This document shows positions 45,849 through 58,007 of a stretch of DNA of 64,000 bases, one piece after another. Made by a program: the position numbers and the translations under genes. The stretch covers positions 74,149,987 through 74,213,986 of the forward strand of contig NC_083873.1 in the NCBI RefSeq assembly GCF_032452875.1, given 5' to 3'. The notes beneath the pieces are model-generated. The model ran no database searches and was not told the DNA's origin. It saw only the letters and a program-made list of their open reading frames with translations. Source of the DNA: Bos javanicus. Taxonomy: Eukaryota; Chordata; Mammalia; Artiodactyla; Bovidae. Each line of letters starts with the position of its first letter. The first letter of the stretch is position 1.

Positions 45849-46691
45849 CTCCTATTTGACCACTTCCAATTTGCCTTGATTCATGGACCTGACATTCCAG
45901 GTTCCTATGCAATATTGCTCTTTACAGCATCAGACCTTGCTTCTATCACCAGTCATATCTACAACTAGGTATTGTTTTTGCTTTGGCTCTATCCCTTCAT
46001 TCTTTTTGGAGTTATTTCTCCACTCATCTCCAGTAGCATATTGGGTACCTACCTACCTGGGGAGTTCCTCTTTAAGTATCCTATCATTTTTCCTTTTCAC
46101 ACTGTTCATGGGGTTCTCAAGGCAAGAATATGGAAGTAGTTTGCCGTTCCCTTCTCCAGTGGATCACATTCTGTCGGACCTCTCCACCATGACCCGCCCA
46201 TCTTGGGTGGCCCCACACGGCATGGCTTAGTTTCACTGAGTTAGACAAGACTGTGGTGCATGTGATTAGATTAACTATTTTTCTGTGATTATGGTTTGTG
46301 TGTCTGCCGTCTGATTCCTCTCGCAACACCTACCATCTTACTTGGGTTTCTCTTACCTTGGACATGGGGTATCTCTTCACAGCTGCTCCAGCAAAGTGCA
46401 GACACTGCTCGTTAACCTTGGCTGAGGGACATGTCCTCACAGTCACCCCTCCTGACCTTGAATGTGGAGTAGCTCCTCTTGGCCCTCCTGCGCCTGTGCA
46501 GCCACCTCTCCCTGGATGTGGGGTTCCATAGTATGAAATAATGTTCTGGATTTTTGACCAAAATTTTCTTTTATATCTTTCTTTTCTCTACTTGAACCAC
46601 CATGGTAACAATACAATAAGCTTATCTGCAATAAATTTTTGTAGTAATTTCAAAAATTCAGCGTTCTTGCTTGTTTCTTGCTTTAGCCAAA

Positions 46692-46850
46692 TGGCCTTCC
46701 TTGGTGGCTCAGACAATAAATAATCCACCTGGAGAAGGGAATGAGTACCCACTCCAGTATTCTTGTCTGGAGAATTCCATGGACATAGAAGACTAGTGGG
46801 TTATAGTCCATGGAGTCACAAAGAGTTGGACATGACTGAGTGGTTAACAC
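46692..46850 (+). mobile_element. Bov-A SINE, internally shortened
   Basis: 'ccttccttggtggctcagac' then directly 'ccacctggagaagggaatga', 'ccactccagtattcttgtct' and 'aagagttggacatgactgag'. The tRNA-like B-box portion is missing. CTTTAGCC before and CTTTAGTCC after suggest the TSD. Confidence 0.85.
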
Positions 46851-47000
46851 TTTAGTCCACACCTATATCTTTAACATCTCCTAAAGGTTTCATAATATAC
46901 AAAATAAATGTTAGTTTCTCAATAGGTTTTTTATCACTGATATCATTTAACTGAAATGAATAATAATACATTTACCCTTATATATATGAATTTTGTTAGT

Positions 47001-47716
47001 GTTGTTGTTCAGTCACCTAGTTATGTCTGATTCTTTGTGACTCCATGGACTACAGTATGTCAGGCCCTCTTGTCCCTCACCATCTTCCAGAGTTTGCCCA
47101 AGTTCATGTTCATTGCACTGGTAATGCCATCTAGTGATCTCATTCTCTGATGCCCTCTTCTCCTGCCCTCGGTTTTTTCAGCATGGGGGACTTTTCCAGT
47201 GAGTTGGCTCTTCACATTAGGTGACCAAAACACTGGAGCTTCAGCTTCATCTTCAGCTTCAGTTTTTCCAGTGAGTATTCAGGGTTGATTTGGTTTAAGA
47301 GTGACTGGTTTGATGTCTTTGCTGTTCAAGGGACTCTCAGGAGTCTTCTCCAGCACCACAGTTCAAAGGCATCAACTATTTGGCACTCTGCCTTCTTTAT
47401 GGTCCAGCTCTCACAATTGTACATGACCATTGGGAAGATCATAGCCTTGACTATATGGACCCTTGTAGGCAGAGTGATATCTTGCTTTTCAACACACTGT
47501 CTAGGTTTTTCATAACTTTCCTGCCAAGAAGCAATTGTCTTCTGATTTCGTGGCTGTGGTCACCATCCATGGTGATTTTAGAGCCCAAGAAGAGGAGACC
47601 TGCCTCTGCTTCTACCTTTTCCCCTTCTATTTGCCATGAAGTAATGGGGATGGAGTCTATGATCTTAGGTTTTTTTTTTTTTTTTAATATTTAGATTTAA
47701 GCCAGCTTTTTACACA
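47001..47716 (-). mobile_element. old-subfamily BovB LINE fragment
   Basis: Starts with 'gttgttgttcagtcacctag' instead of the ACTGA repeat and is the most diverged sizeable BovB here. It encodes (reverse) remnants of the RT C-terminus, with the segment for ITSWQIDG near 47640. A T-run of about 15 at 47670-47685 sits where other copies have about six. No TSD found. Confidence 0.88.
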
Positions 47717-48080
47717 TTATAAGTTCTCCTTAGTCTTTTACTTGATAAAGTAATTTTTATCATTTTCACTTTGCTAGCTTAGATAGTAATTAGTTAGTAA
47801 TTAATTATCTTTGTATCCTTTCTATGTGTTCAGCCATTCTAGCATCAAATTTCAAAAGTGCTTTTATAGAGCTTAACTTTTACATTTGTTTTCTACAAAT
47901 ATATTGCTTCTATTAACACCAAAAGTAAACAAAAATGAAGCATTTTACTTGTAAAGAACATCATGGTTATAATCTCTACACTTGTGTAGAGATTGTCTCT
48001 TCTTTCTGTTGAATTCAATGAATTGTTTGGAGTTTATTTATATCAGCATTATTTAAATTGTAAAATTGCATACACTTACT
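47717..48080. other. AT-rich spacer
   Basis: No gene or repeat recognised. Confidence 0.5.
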
Positions 48081-48266
48081 TGCTTTTTGTTGGTGGCTCA
48101 GATAGTAAAGAATCTTCCTGCAATGCAGAAGGCCCAGGTTCAATCCCTGGGTTGGGAAGATTCCCTGAAGAAGGGAACAGCTACCACTCCAGTATTCTTG
48201 CCTAGAGAAGTCCATGGACAAAGGAGCTGGCAGTCTATAGCCCGTGGGCTCACAGAGTCAGACACA
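48081..48266 (+). mobile_element. Bov-A SINE
   Basis: 'ttggtggctcagatagtaaa', 'caatgcagaaggcccaggtt' (with B-box-like GGTTCAATCCC), 'ccactccagtattcttgcct' and 'gctcacagagtcagacacaa'. Complete but diverged. Confidence 0.9.
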
Positions 48267-49009
48267 AGGAGAGAATTTCACTTTCATTTGTAAGCAAGCA
48301 ATATTTCATGGTCAACAAGTAAACCTTCCTTTTGTAAAGAATCTGTAGTTGCAGGAATTTTATCTGACCTGTTTAGATTGAATTTTTTTATTTGATTAGA
48401 ATAATTTTCTTGCTAATTTTTATTTTCATCAGCAACTAAATTTTAATTAAATCAATAAATTTGTAATGTCCTGACTGCAAATTTTGTGTGGATGATGTTG
48501 GACAGAAATTTGCTCACTTTTATTGTTCCAGTTTTTAATAATTTAAGCAGGCTGCTTTTTGAAGATTTTCATATTTTTACTTTTATTTTCTTAAATTGAA
48601 TTACTGTTTTTTATTTCTAGCATGATTTTTTATTATTTTTATTATTCACTCTGAATAATAATCTAAATGGCATAAAGAATGATAACTGTATTCATAGTAT
48701 ATTACATATCAAGTAATCACAAATAATTACAAAACTAAAAGGTAAAAGTTTTTAACACATTTCCAAAGGAAGTTATTTTTTTCCTAATATATTAAAATTT
48801 TCTAAGACATTTGAACTTATCCAAATAATAATTAAATATCATAATTTAAATCAAACATTCAAATAAATCTAAAAATAATTTGGATAAGTTAAACTACAAT
48901 AATCTTTTAAAAATACAATTAATAGCAAAATCTACCACTAAATAAATGACACTTTGTAAATTTTAAAAATTGGTATCATGCTTCCTGTATACCTAGCTTA
49001 GTGGTGTTC
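48267..49009. other. very AT-rich spacer
   Basis: No gene. Long runs of A/T with no tandem unit. Confidence 0.5.
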
Positions 49010-49223
49010 ATGTGAAGTTACCTCAGTCGTATCTGACTCTTTGCAACCCAAGGACTGTAGCCCGAAAGTTTCGTCTCTCCATGGGTTTCTCTAAGTAAGA
49101 ATACTGGAGTAGGTTGCCATGCCCTCCTCCAGGTGGTCTTCCCAACCCAGGGACTGAACCCACATCTTCTGTGTCTCCTGAATTGGCAGGCAGGTTCTTT
49201 ACCGCAGAGCCATAAGGAGGCCC
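49010..49223 (-). mobile_element. Bov-A/Bov-tA SINE
   Basis: Full-length monomer in reverse: 'cctcagtcgtatctgactct', 'gagtaggttgccatgccctc', then the tRNA-like block 'cccagggactgaaccc' and 'ggcaggttctttaccgcaga'. Confidence 0.9.
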
Positions 49224-50702
49224 ATATATCTAGTCTTAAACAAGTTTAAAAGGAATATCAATTATTTCTTTCAAAATGTTTCTCAGTTGCTGTGTTCATC
49301 TAATGTCAGTGCTATGCTAATTCATAAGTACCTCTAGAATTACAAATCAGAACAAAAAGAGAGGCAAGAAAACAGACACAGCGCTGCTGAGAAATCATTC
49401 TTTCCTGTGCAAAAGTCCATTAAGCTAATACTTATTTAAGAAAATTTTTGATACTTCATTTTTTATGTGCAAGCACTTTTGCTGATGAGTCCTTCCTTTA
49501 CTTTAAAGCTATGACAACTCCAACACTGGCACTGATCTGGTCCTCAAATCTTTTCACTTTCTCTGGCCCCAGAACTAGTTAAAGAAAAGGAAATAAGCCT
49601 TTTCTTAGGGATCAAACAATGTTAAGCATAAGGCTGAGTGTCTAGAGTTAGGGGTACATGGTATCAGTGTTGAGAGATAGCTCTCAAATGACATCTTGCT
49701 TGAATTTAAGAGTGCTCCAGTAATAAAACTGCTTTTAGTTTTCAATGGTATGCATTTGTATAAGAAAAAATTCCAGAAATATTACTTCATCATTTCTGGA
49801 TAAGATACTTTCAGGTATTTGTGAATGGAGTCAGATTATAGAGAAATCAGTTAATATAAGTTAATGTAATACATTTTTCTTAGAATAAATAGAATAAAAT
49901 GAGACATTTTGTGTTAGGGGGCCAATGTGTATTCTAAAATTAAATATTTTCTGAGTTTGAAATCTGGTTCCAGCACTTCAGAACAGTTCTGTATTTTGCC
50001 TTCCATCAGACAGGCAGGCTGTGTCTGCCTTCAGTGGACGTCATTGGGTCTTTCTCTGTTTTTCTTCCTATCTTCCTCTCAGTAATCTGGCCTCCTTAGA
50101 TTTGGGACCTCTTCTTCCCCCCAGAGATCCTTTCCTTTATGTTGATTTCTGGTTTAAGTTGCAGGCAATGGGTTTCTTCTTCTTCTTCTTCTTTTTTTTA
50201 AGGAACTTGGAGTATAGAGGGAGAAAGGCAGGAAAACTACTTTTTTGGTCCAGCTCCAGAATAAAACAAATTTAGAGTCTTGGGGGTTTTGTTTTTGAGT
50301 AATAGAAATTCATTGCATTAATATCCTTAAAGAGTCTTTAATTTCTCTGTGATATCAAATAATTTCTTCTATTATCTTGGCTAATTATGGGCTAGAGTGC
50401 CTGGAAAGTGGTGGTAAAATGCCAAAAAGGAGTTAGGGCTGGGGAAGAAAACACTATTCATACATATAATATGAACATATATACATATCAACATTCATAT
50501 ATAGAGAACATTCATATATAAGAATATTCATATATATAAGAATATATAAATTCATATAAGAGAATATATACAGTTTGATGATATTTGTCTGGCAGAGTTG
50601 TGCTTGAAAAGATATAAGCAATGCCTGTGAAACACCTTGTATAAAATACATAATTGACCAATTGTGGTTATGATTCCATTTTAAGTTTTTTAAGTACCAC
50701 AA
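49224..50702. other. unique stretch
   Basis: About 1.5 kb with no credible gene. It holds a (TTC)n run at about 50174-50194 and an imperfect AT-rich tandem zone (separate entry). Confidence 0.5.
50455..50570 (+). repeat. imperfect tandem AT-rich repeat
   Basis: Several copies of an ATTCATATATA(A)GA(A)-like unit, roughly 16-20 bp each, degenerate between copies. Confidence 0.7.
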
Positions 50703-50709
50703 TCATGCT

Positions 50710-50954
50710 GCTGCTGCTAAGTCACTTTAGTCGTGTCCGACTCTGTGCGACCCCATAGACTGCAGCCCACCAGGCTCCGCCGTCCCTGGGATTCTCCAGG
50801 CAAGAACACTGGAGTGGGGTGTCATTTCCTTCTCCAATGCGTGAAAGTGAAAAGTGAAAGGGAAGTCGCTCAGTCGCGACCCCATGGACTGCAGCCCACC
50901 AGGCTCCTCCACCCATGGGATTTTCCAGGCAAGAGTACTGGAGTGGGGTGCCAT
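50710..50954 (-). mobile_element. Bov-tA SINE pair
   Basis: Two units in reverse starting with a short (CTG)n; the junction reads 'gtgaaagtgaaaagtgaaag'. The second unit has lost about 20 bp after 'ctcagtcg'. TCATGCT flanks it at 50703-50709 and 50955-50961. Confidence 0.92.
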
Positions 50955-50961
50955 TCATGCT

Positions 50962-51601
50962 AGCAAACATTAATTATTACCTGTTTTAATTGTTAGTATC
51001 ACCAAGTCTAGGTTTTTCTTCACAAAATAACATCTGTGAAATGTGGGGGTTTAATTTGCTGAGGTTTCTGTCTTCTGTTGTCAAACATAAATTTCGCTAT
51101 TTCCTAGTTTCCAATTTATACCTTTAAGTGTTTTGAGAATTGAAAAAATATAAAGCTTTACTTTTTACATCATCTAATTAATTGACCTTTCGAAAAAATA
51201 TCACATCAAGACTAAATTTCGCTTGGTAAGCCAGCATTTATGACTGCAGCTTGAAAGCTGACTTGAGTATATTCTGTGTCACACTGAATTCCTGTGTCTA
51301 CAAAGGACACCAATGGAGGCAACTTCAACAAAGCTGTACTTGTCAGGTTTGTAACCTAATTTAATACCCCTATGGGCTTTACAGTAGATATGTGGGGCTC
51401 TGTATAAACTGAGCTAAGCTTGGTTATGGTGAGGTAAACATCCACAAAACACGATTTAAAGTGAAGCATTATTTCTTGTTCAGATAAGTAGTAATTGTGA
51501 GCTTCAGTTGTTTGGGAACACATCTTTGCTCCTCTTCACTCAGGGAATCAGATTTCCGTGGTAGGGGTAGAAAGATATGATGAATCATGTACTACCCATC
51601 T
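50962..51601. other. unique spacer
   Basis: No gene or repeat recognised. Confidence 0.5.
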
Positions 51602-51796
51602 TGGGCTTCCCCAATGGCTCGGCAGGTAAAGAATCCACCTGCAATGCAGGAGATGCAGGTTTGATCCCTGGATTGAATAGATCCCCTGGAGGAGGGTACA
51701 GCAACCCACTCCAGTATTCTTGCTGGGTAAATCCCATGGCCAAAGGGGTGGGCTACAATCCATGGTGTCAAAAAGAGTTGTACATGACTGAATTGA
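51602..51796 (+). mobile_element. Bov-A SINE
   Basis: 'tgggcttccccaatggctcg', 'cacctgcaatgcaggagatg', GGTTTGATCCC, 'ccactccagtattcttgctg' and 'gagttgtacatgactgaatt'. Complete and moderately diverged. Confidence 0.92.
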
Positions 51797-52434
51797 CTGA
51801 GAATGCATGCACTACTTCTCAAAGACTTCTATCTAAAAGCGACTCTTCTCTTCACATTTCATTGGCTCAATTGGTAATGATTAATCTCAAGGAGTTAGAT
51901 GGCTTCAAGGAGTTACCATAGGACAAGAAAAAGAGAAATAGACACATGGATAAATGTTCTCTGAAACCACATTATGCCGTAGTGGTTTTTCAAACAAAGT
52001 TATGTTTTGTAGCTTTATCAGATAGCTGTGGTTACCAAATGTGTTATTTAGATTGATGAAACATTTCTATACTTTATTAAGTAAAGTAAAATTACAAGTG
52101 AAGTAAGTAGAGTAAAATTACAAAAAAAAAAAATAAGTAAAATTTTATTCTGATTTCTCATTGTTCAAACTTGGCTAGAAGCCAGAGAAACAAACTTAGT
52201 GAGTCTTATTTCAGTAAGTCCACAGGAAAATAGTACCTATTCCCAGAAAATTGCTTTTCTGTATTCTATATTAGTATAATTTTTCTAATCACCACTTTTC
52301 AACCATGTTTCAATAACAGTGTCTGTGTTCAATCAGACTATTCTCCATCTTTTAATTTAAAATTAGAACTGGCAGAAGAATATTTAAATGGATTATGTCA
52401 GCAAAGAAAAATAAGATATTTGAATTTCATAACA
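51797..52434. other. AT-rich spacer
   Basis: No gene. Short imperfect GTAAAATTACAA repeats and an A-run lie near 52085-52145. Confidence 0.5.
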
Positions 52435-52445
52435 ATAGAAAGTTT

Positions 52446-52713
52446 GCTGCTAAGTCGCTTCAGTCATGTCTGACTCTGTGCAACCCCATAGACGGCAGCC
52501 CACCAGGCTCCCCCGTCCCTGGGATTCTCCAGGCAAGAACACTGGAGTGGGGTGTCATTTCCTTCTCCAATGCATGAAAGTGAAAAGTGAAAGTGAAGTC
52601 ACTCAGTCGTGTCCGACTCTTAGCGACCCCATGGACTTCAGCCTACCAGGCTCCTCCGTCCATGGGATTTTTCAGGCAAGAGTACTGGAGTGGGGTGCCA
52701 TTGCCTTCTCCAG
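52446..52713 (-). mobile_element. Bov-tA SINE pair with 11-bp TSD
   Basis: Two units in reverse with the same architecture as the pairs at 20871, 31789, 33980, 50710 and 62853. Flanked by ATAGAAAGTTT at 52435-52445 and 52714-52724, identical. Confidence 0.95.
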
Positions 52714-52724
52714 ATAGAAAGTTT

Positions 52725-53624
52725 AATCGCTTTCATAGTTTTAAACAGTGTCATATCTCCATGCAGACTGCAGGGAAACATACAAATATAATAATGCTAT
52801 ATTTGTACACTTAATGCTTTATAGAATTTTTAATTTTATAAACTGGAAGGTTTCTTTCCTCTGTCAAAACCAAACAGAAAGGGGTTAGCAACGCATTAAG
52901 TGTGTACATAGTACAGATCTGGATGTAGCATTTCTAGGATATACAGGTAGGTTAAAAATGGAAAATCACTTCCATGTTTGCTTTCTGTTCTGAATTTTAA
53001 TATGGTCTGTGTATATAACTGAGGAGTGGGTTATGTGAAAATATAAATTTATGATTAAATATGAGGCCTCTTAAGAATTTTATAAGTTACATGTTAATGT
53101 AAGAAAAACCAGATTGAGTTGGGCATTTTGATTTTTGTATATGATCAACAATATAACTTATTGAGTATCAGCATCTATAATTAGATAGTGATATATTTAT
53201 AAACTGTCCATGGGTGTTTAGCAAATAAGTAGAAGAAGACTAAGTGAGCTATATATTATTCAGGATAATTGATCCATTCCAATCCACTTTAACTGTGAAT
53301 TAACAGGAATAACAACATCAAAAATATTTAAACATATTTTTGTGATAGGTGACTTTATTTCTTCATGTTCTAGGAAAAAAAGGAATTGTTTAGTTACAGT
53401 ATTTTTCTTTTCAGCAGTATGAGGAGTCAGGTACTTGAAGAATCAGGAGGCAGGATGCTAGAAGTCATGTAGGTTGAAATTCAGTCTTTCAAACTAACCC
53501 CATGTGAGTGAACTGTAGACACATCCTCTGTATATTATCAAGGTTGCTAAGATAGAGTACTGGGGTCATTTTTGATATTGCTTTGTTTGATATAAAATTA
53601 TCACTGCTTTCATTGTATTTGATA
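52725..53624. other. AT-rich spacer
   Basis: No gene or repeat recognised. Confidence 0.5.
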
Positions 53625-53870
53625 ATAACTGACATTGCTAATATATTTACTTTAGTCAGAAATCAATCACTCATGCAGAGTTCTTTACACCATTACCTCA
53701 CTTAATCTGTATTGCAAATATACCAGCAAAATAGTTGTTATTATACTTAACTGTAATAATGAATAGCAAGGTACTCAGAGAACATATGTGGCATTCCCAG
53801 AGTCTCCCATCTAGTCATCAGAGGATTTAGAATCCAATGCTGGACTCTAGCACACATTCCCCTTTGCAGG
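53625..53870 (+). repeat. MIR SINE
   Basis: 'taactgacattgctaatata', 'gttctttacaccattacctc', 'cacttaatctgtattgcaaa', 'gttgttattatacttaactg', then 'caatgctggactctagcaca'. This is the order of the MIR core and 3' half. Old and diverged. Confidence 0.55.
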
Positions 53871-54059
53871 TATTATACTGAATAGCTGGTGGATTAGAAC
53901 AAGGACCAACAAATTAAGACCTAAAAATTTTTATTTTCTTCTTACTCTGAGTGAAAGGAGTGTATCATTTTTTTTTTAATCAAGTGGTCTTAAGTTTATT
54001 TCCATCCTTATTATGAATATTGGGACAGATAGAATTTTCCAAAAATATCTACAATATTT

Positions 54060-54372
54060 AGTATCTCCTATTCTACTTTTTTCCAATGTGACTGAAATTT
54101 TGCCTATTGAGAGGTGGGGTCTTGGGGTCTTAGCCCTTTGAGTCTGGCAAATGTGATGCTCTGCTGTTTTCTTATCGAAGTCCAAAAAGACAACACAATT
54201 CCACAGGGTTTTCGTGGAGTGCTTGCTCTTGGAATGTGGCTGCCATGGTCTGAGGAAGCCCAAGGACCCCATGAAGAGGAAGCAGGGTCCACACCACTGG
54301 TTGAACTGCCAGCTGAAAGTTAGCACCAACTTGCCAGCCCTGTGAGTAAGCCAATGTTCATAACTACTTATC
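54060..54372 (+). mobile_element. MLT1-type MaLR LTR, partial
   Basis: 'ttgagaggtggggtcttggg', 'ccctttgagtctggcaaatg', 'gtgatgctctgctgtt', 'aatgtggctgccatggtctg', then 'gcaccaacttgccagccctg' and 'tgagtaagccaatgttcat'. These are MLT1 blocks in order; the 3' third is missing. The coding-looking reads across it are accidental. Confidence 0.78.
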
Positions 54373-55389
54373 TAGGATATGACTGTTTTTTGTCTAAACT
54401 ACTGTAAAATAAAATATCTTCAGCCTAACAGTAGATAATTACCTCATTAACTCATTAAAAGCTTTTCTCTTATTGAGAAAGAATGCATTTTAAAAGACCA
54501 CTTTCATAATAGAAATATTTTAAAACCTCTGGTTTGGCAGGAAAATTCAAAGCTCAAAGGCATCGGTTGTATTCATGAAGCACTTTTCTTATTAATTGTT
54601 AGAGAATGCCAAGGTCCCTTGTGGAACACATGGCAAAACAAGCTGATTAAGAGGCTTAGTATTATTTTTAAATTACTTAATTGCCATTTAATGAAATAGG
54701 GAGCTCTGACTTCCACGCTACCTAATAAAATGGTTACTCTGCAAGGAATGAATTGCTGGTTGTATTGACCTTGCAGAGCAAGCTGGGTTTAAAGAAGCCA
54801 CATAATACTTTTCTACAATGATGGTATAGGGACTGAAAGCCATATTCCTGGAAATGTGCATGTTAGCATTTATATCCCTTTTATAATTGCTGAAATAATG
54901 GCCAACATACATTAAGAAATGTCTGGGTATTCCACTGGGTGCCCTGATTGCAGTCAAACCACACATATGAACACCTCTTAATTGCCAAAGTAATTTCTAA
55001 GGAACTAAAAACACAGTTCATTTGCTTTTCCACCCTGCCCTTGGGAACCTGCAATTCTGCTTCATTACAACCACTCAACCTTTAGCCCTCATCTGTTTCA
55101 AAATGGTTTGCAGTGTTTTAGATATAGTAAAATAGCAACCATAGGCAGCCATGCACAAATCTGTTATTTTTGTTAGCACTGCTGCTTCCAATTTTGAAAT
55201 TAGCTAAGGTTAAAGCCAAGAATTTAGCTACATTAGTGCATTTTTATTATACGTGTCTACTTTTAAAAATATATGTGTATATCTCCTCTTACACTTAATG
55301 AATATATCTTTCCTAGCAGATTTGAGAGAGTAAATATTTGTTTGAGAGGGAAGAATAGGCTACCTTCTGTTTTATTTACTGCAGCATCT
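54373..55389. other. repeat-free, complex stretch
   Basis: About 1 kb in which I recognise no repeat and no coding frame. Compositionally richer than most gaps, with several homeodomain-like TAATTG/ATTTAAT sites around 54660-54700 and 54980. Possibly conserved non-coding sequence, but this cannot be shown from one genome. Confidence 0.4.
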
Positions 55390-55404
55390 AATCAAACCAA
55401 CTAG

Positions 55405-55615
55405 GCTTCCTAGGTGGCTCGGTGGTTAAGAATCTGCCTGCCAATGCAGGAGACACAGGAGACGCCATTTTGATCCTTGAGTCAGGAAGATCCCCTGGAG
55501 GAGGAAATGGCAACCCACATCAGTATCCCTCCCTGGAGAATCCCTTGGACAGAGAAGCCTAGCTGGCTACAGTCCATGGGGTTGTGAAGAGTTAGACGTG
55601 ACTGAATGAGCACAA
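55405..55615 (+). mobile_element. Bov-A SINE with 15-bp TSD
   Basis: Complete SINE from GCTTCCTAGGTGGCTCGGTG to 'gacgtgactgaatgagc'. Flanked by identical AATCAAACCAACTAG at 55390-55404 and 55616-55630, the longest perfect TSD in the window. Confidence 0.95.
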
Positions 55616-55795
55616 AATCAAACCAACTAGCTTGGTAATGAAAAAGAATTTGAGGAGGGTGCATTTACTCAGATTTTCAATCACTACTACTAAACATTAA
55701 TTACTATGATAAATTTACCATTAGGTTAAAAAATAAGTCTATGTACCAATTTCTTGTATCTGTATATACATAAGTATGTATACACACACACACAT

Positions 55796-56723
55796 CAGTT
55801 CAGTTCAGTTCAGTTCAGTCACTCAGTCATGTCTGACTCTTTGTGACCCTATGGACTGCAGCACATCAGGCCTCCTTGTCCATCACCAACTCTCAGAGTT
55901 TACTCAAACTCATGTCCATTGAGTCGGTGATCCCATCCAACCATCTTATCCTCTGTCATCCACTACTTCTTCCGCCTTCAATCTTTCCCAGCATCACGGT
56001 TTTTTCAAACGAGTCAGCTCTTTGCATCAGGTGGCCAAACTACTGTAGTTTCAGCTTCAGCATCAGTCCTTCCAATGAATATTCAGGACTGATTTCCTTT
56101 AGATGGACTGGTTGAATATCCTTGCAGTCCAAGGGACTCTCAAGTGTCTTCTCCAACACCACAGTTCAAAAGCATCAATTCTTCGGTACTTGGCTTTCTT
56201 TATAGTCCGACTCTCACATCCATACATGACTACTGGAAAAACCATAGCCTTGACTAGATGGACCTTTGTTGACAAAGTAATGTCTCTGCTTTTTAATATG
56301 CTGTCTAGGTTGGTCATAACTTTTCTTCCAAGGAGCAAGCGTCTTTTAATTTCATGGCTGCAGTCACCATCTGCAGTGATTTTGGAGCCCCCCCAAATAG
56401 TATTTCACTGTTTCCATTGTGAAACACCCATCTATTTGCCATGAAGTGATGGGACCAGATGCCATGATCATAGTTTTCTGAATGTTGAACTGAATAAGCC
56501 AACTTTTTCACTCTCCTCTTTCACTTTCATCAAGACGCTCTTTAGTTCTTCTTCACTTTCTGCCGTAAGGGTGGTGTCATCTGCATATCTGAGGTTATTG
56601 ATATTTCTCCCAGCAATCTTGATTCCAGCTTGTGCTTCATCCAGCCCAGAGTTTCTCATGATGTACTCTGCATATAAGTTAAATAAGCAGGGTGACAATT
56701 ATACAGCCTTGATATACTCCTTT
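55796..56723 (-). mobile_element. BovB LINE inserted in a CA microsatellite
   Basis: Tail at 55796 and truncation at 56723 just before the segment for IGKGV. CA repeats lie on both sides (55781-55794 and 56724-56734), so the target was a microsatellite and the duplicated site is CACACACACAC. The RT box YADD survives (56468-56698), but a frame break sits near 56400-56490 and the region at 56395-56425 is scrambled. Confidence 0.93.
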
Positions 56724-56800
56724 CACACACACACCTTATATAAATATATACACATGACATTAGTATATATATGCATCTTACATTTACACATGTGCCATTA

Positions 56801-56839
56801 TATATGATATATGATATATATATATATATATATATATAT
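56801..56839 (+). repeat. (TA)n microsatellite
   Basis: TATATGATA units leading into about 14 TA repeats. Confidence 0.92.
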
Positions 56840-57996
56840 CTTCTGATAATAATTATTTAAAATTTTAATGTCCATCTTATATTTACTTCCTTTACCCCAC
56901 TACCATTATTCTCATTTTTCACTTTTTGTTTTCATCCATTAGCCTTGCCTCTCTGTTACTGTATAAGCTACCTTCTTCCTGTATACATTGTTTGCTTATT
57001 TGTTGAAAATCACCTAGAATTAATTTCCTCGTTCTCAGATACCAATACCCAGACTTACCTTTTCCTCATACAATCTTAATTCAGGTTGAGTTTATGATGT
57101 GCTTTTGGTCAATGAAAAGAATCCCCCAAAACTTTCAAGTCTACTAGAAAGATATATTCTGTTTCTAGTAATTTAGTTACTTGGTTGTAATAACTGATAG
57201 CCATCTTCAACCTCACCATGAGGAAAGTATGACTAAGAATGAAGACAGGCTAAGAGAGTCACATAGATTTGACTAGTTCACTTAAGTATTTGGATCCAAT
57301 ATGGTTCAAGTTATGGATCTGTTTCATGAGACAACATCTATCCTTTTCTTTCTACTCCCACCAACCCAAACAGACTCTTTTCTGCTGTTGTTAAGTCAGC
57401 TTCAACTCTTTCTCTTACTGGCACATAAAACTTTCTGACTACAAAATTCTTGCTATTTTTTCTTGTTCACACATTTATTTCTTCTAGATTTTTCTCTAGT
57501 TTACCCCCTAACCCAATGGTCTATAAAATTTTATTCAACTGACTTAACTTTTTCTCCCTTTTTTCCCCCCAGTTTTATGAGGCACTGTCTTCTTTATTTC
57601 CTTTGGTATTCTTTCCATAACTGTCACAAGCATCATTCTTTTGCCTCCATATACTCTTTCATCAACTCTGATGAAAACTAAGATATCTTTGCCAAGTTAT
57701 GAGCAAGGAAGACACCTTTAGTAAACTTAGCATGTTTAAGCAAATTCTAGTGAGCAAATAGAGGAAGTATGTCCTTTTTTTAAAACATTATTTGAGGGCA
57801 ACCTATCATTTTCTATCTCCTGTGAAGTTTTACTTCTGTGCCATCATCCTCACTTTTAGCAACTAGCCCATTTCAGAAGTAGCAAAGTCCAGAATCCTTT
57901 GGATCCCATAAATTATTTTGAAATATATATGCAAATTAAGAGAAACCATGAGTATAATTAATAACAATCCAACACAAACAAATAGTACTGTTATAG
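56840..57996. other. AT-rich stretch
   Basis: No gene or confident repeat. Open stretches are short and motif-free. Confidence 0.5.
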
Positions 57997-58007
57997 TCCA
58001 TATATTA

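Larger units (their letters stand above)
43083..46525 (-). mobile_element. near-full-length BovB LINE
   Basis: About 3.44 kb read right to left: a GC-richer 5' region (46330-46525) with 'gaccttgaatgtgg'-type units, the endonuclease region (about 44680-45850), the RT (about 43300-44450) and the ACTGA tail at 43083. The RT box is YADD. The endonuclease Ser-Asp-His is changed to Ser-His-His (45214-45222). It shares an in-frame stop with the copy at 16421 and a ~690-bp tract with the copy at 41031. No TSD seen. Confidence 0.93.

Noticed and set aside
54104..54329. Overlapping frames around 54104-54329 on both strands, looking like an exon
   Set aside because: The underlying DNA matches MLT1 LTR blocks. 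No splice-site pair or protein family is visible.
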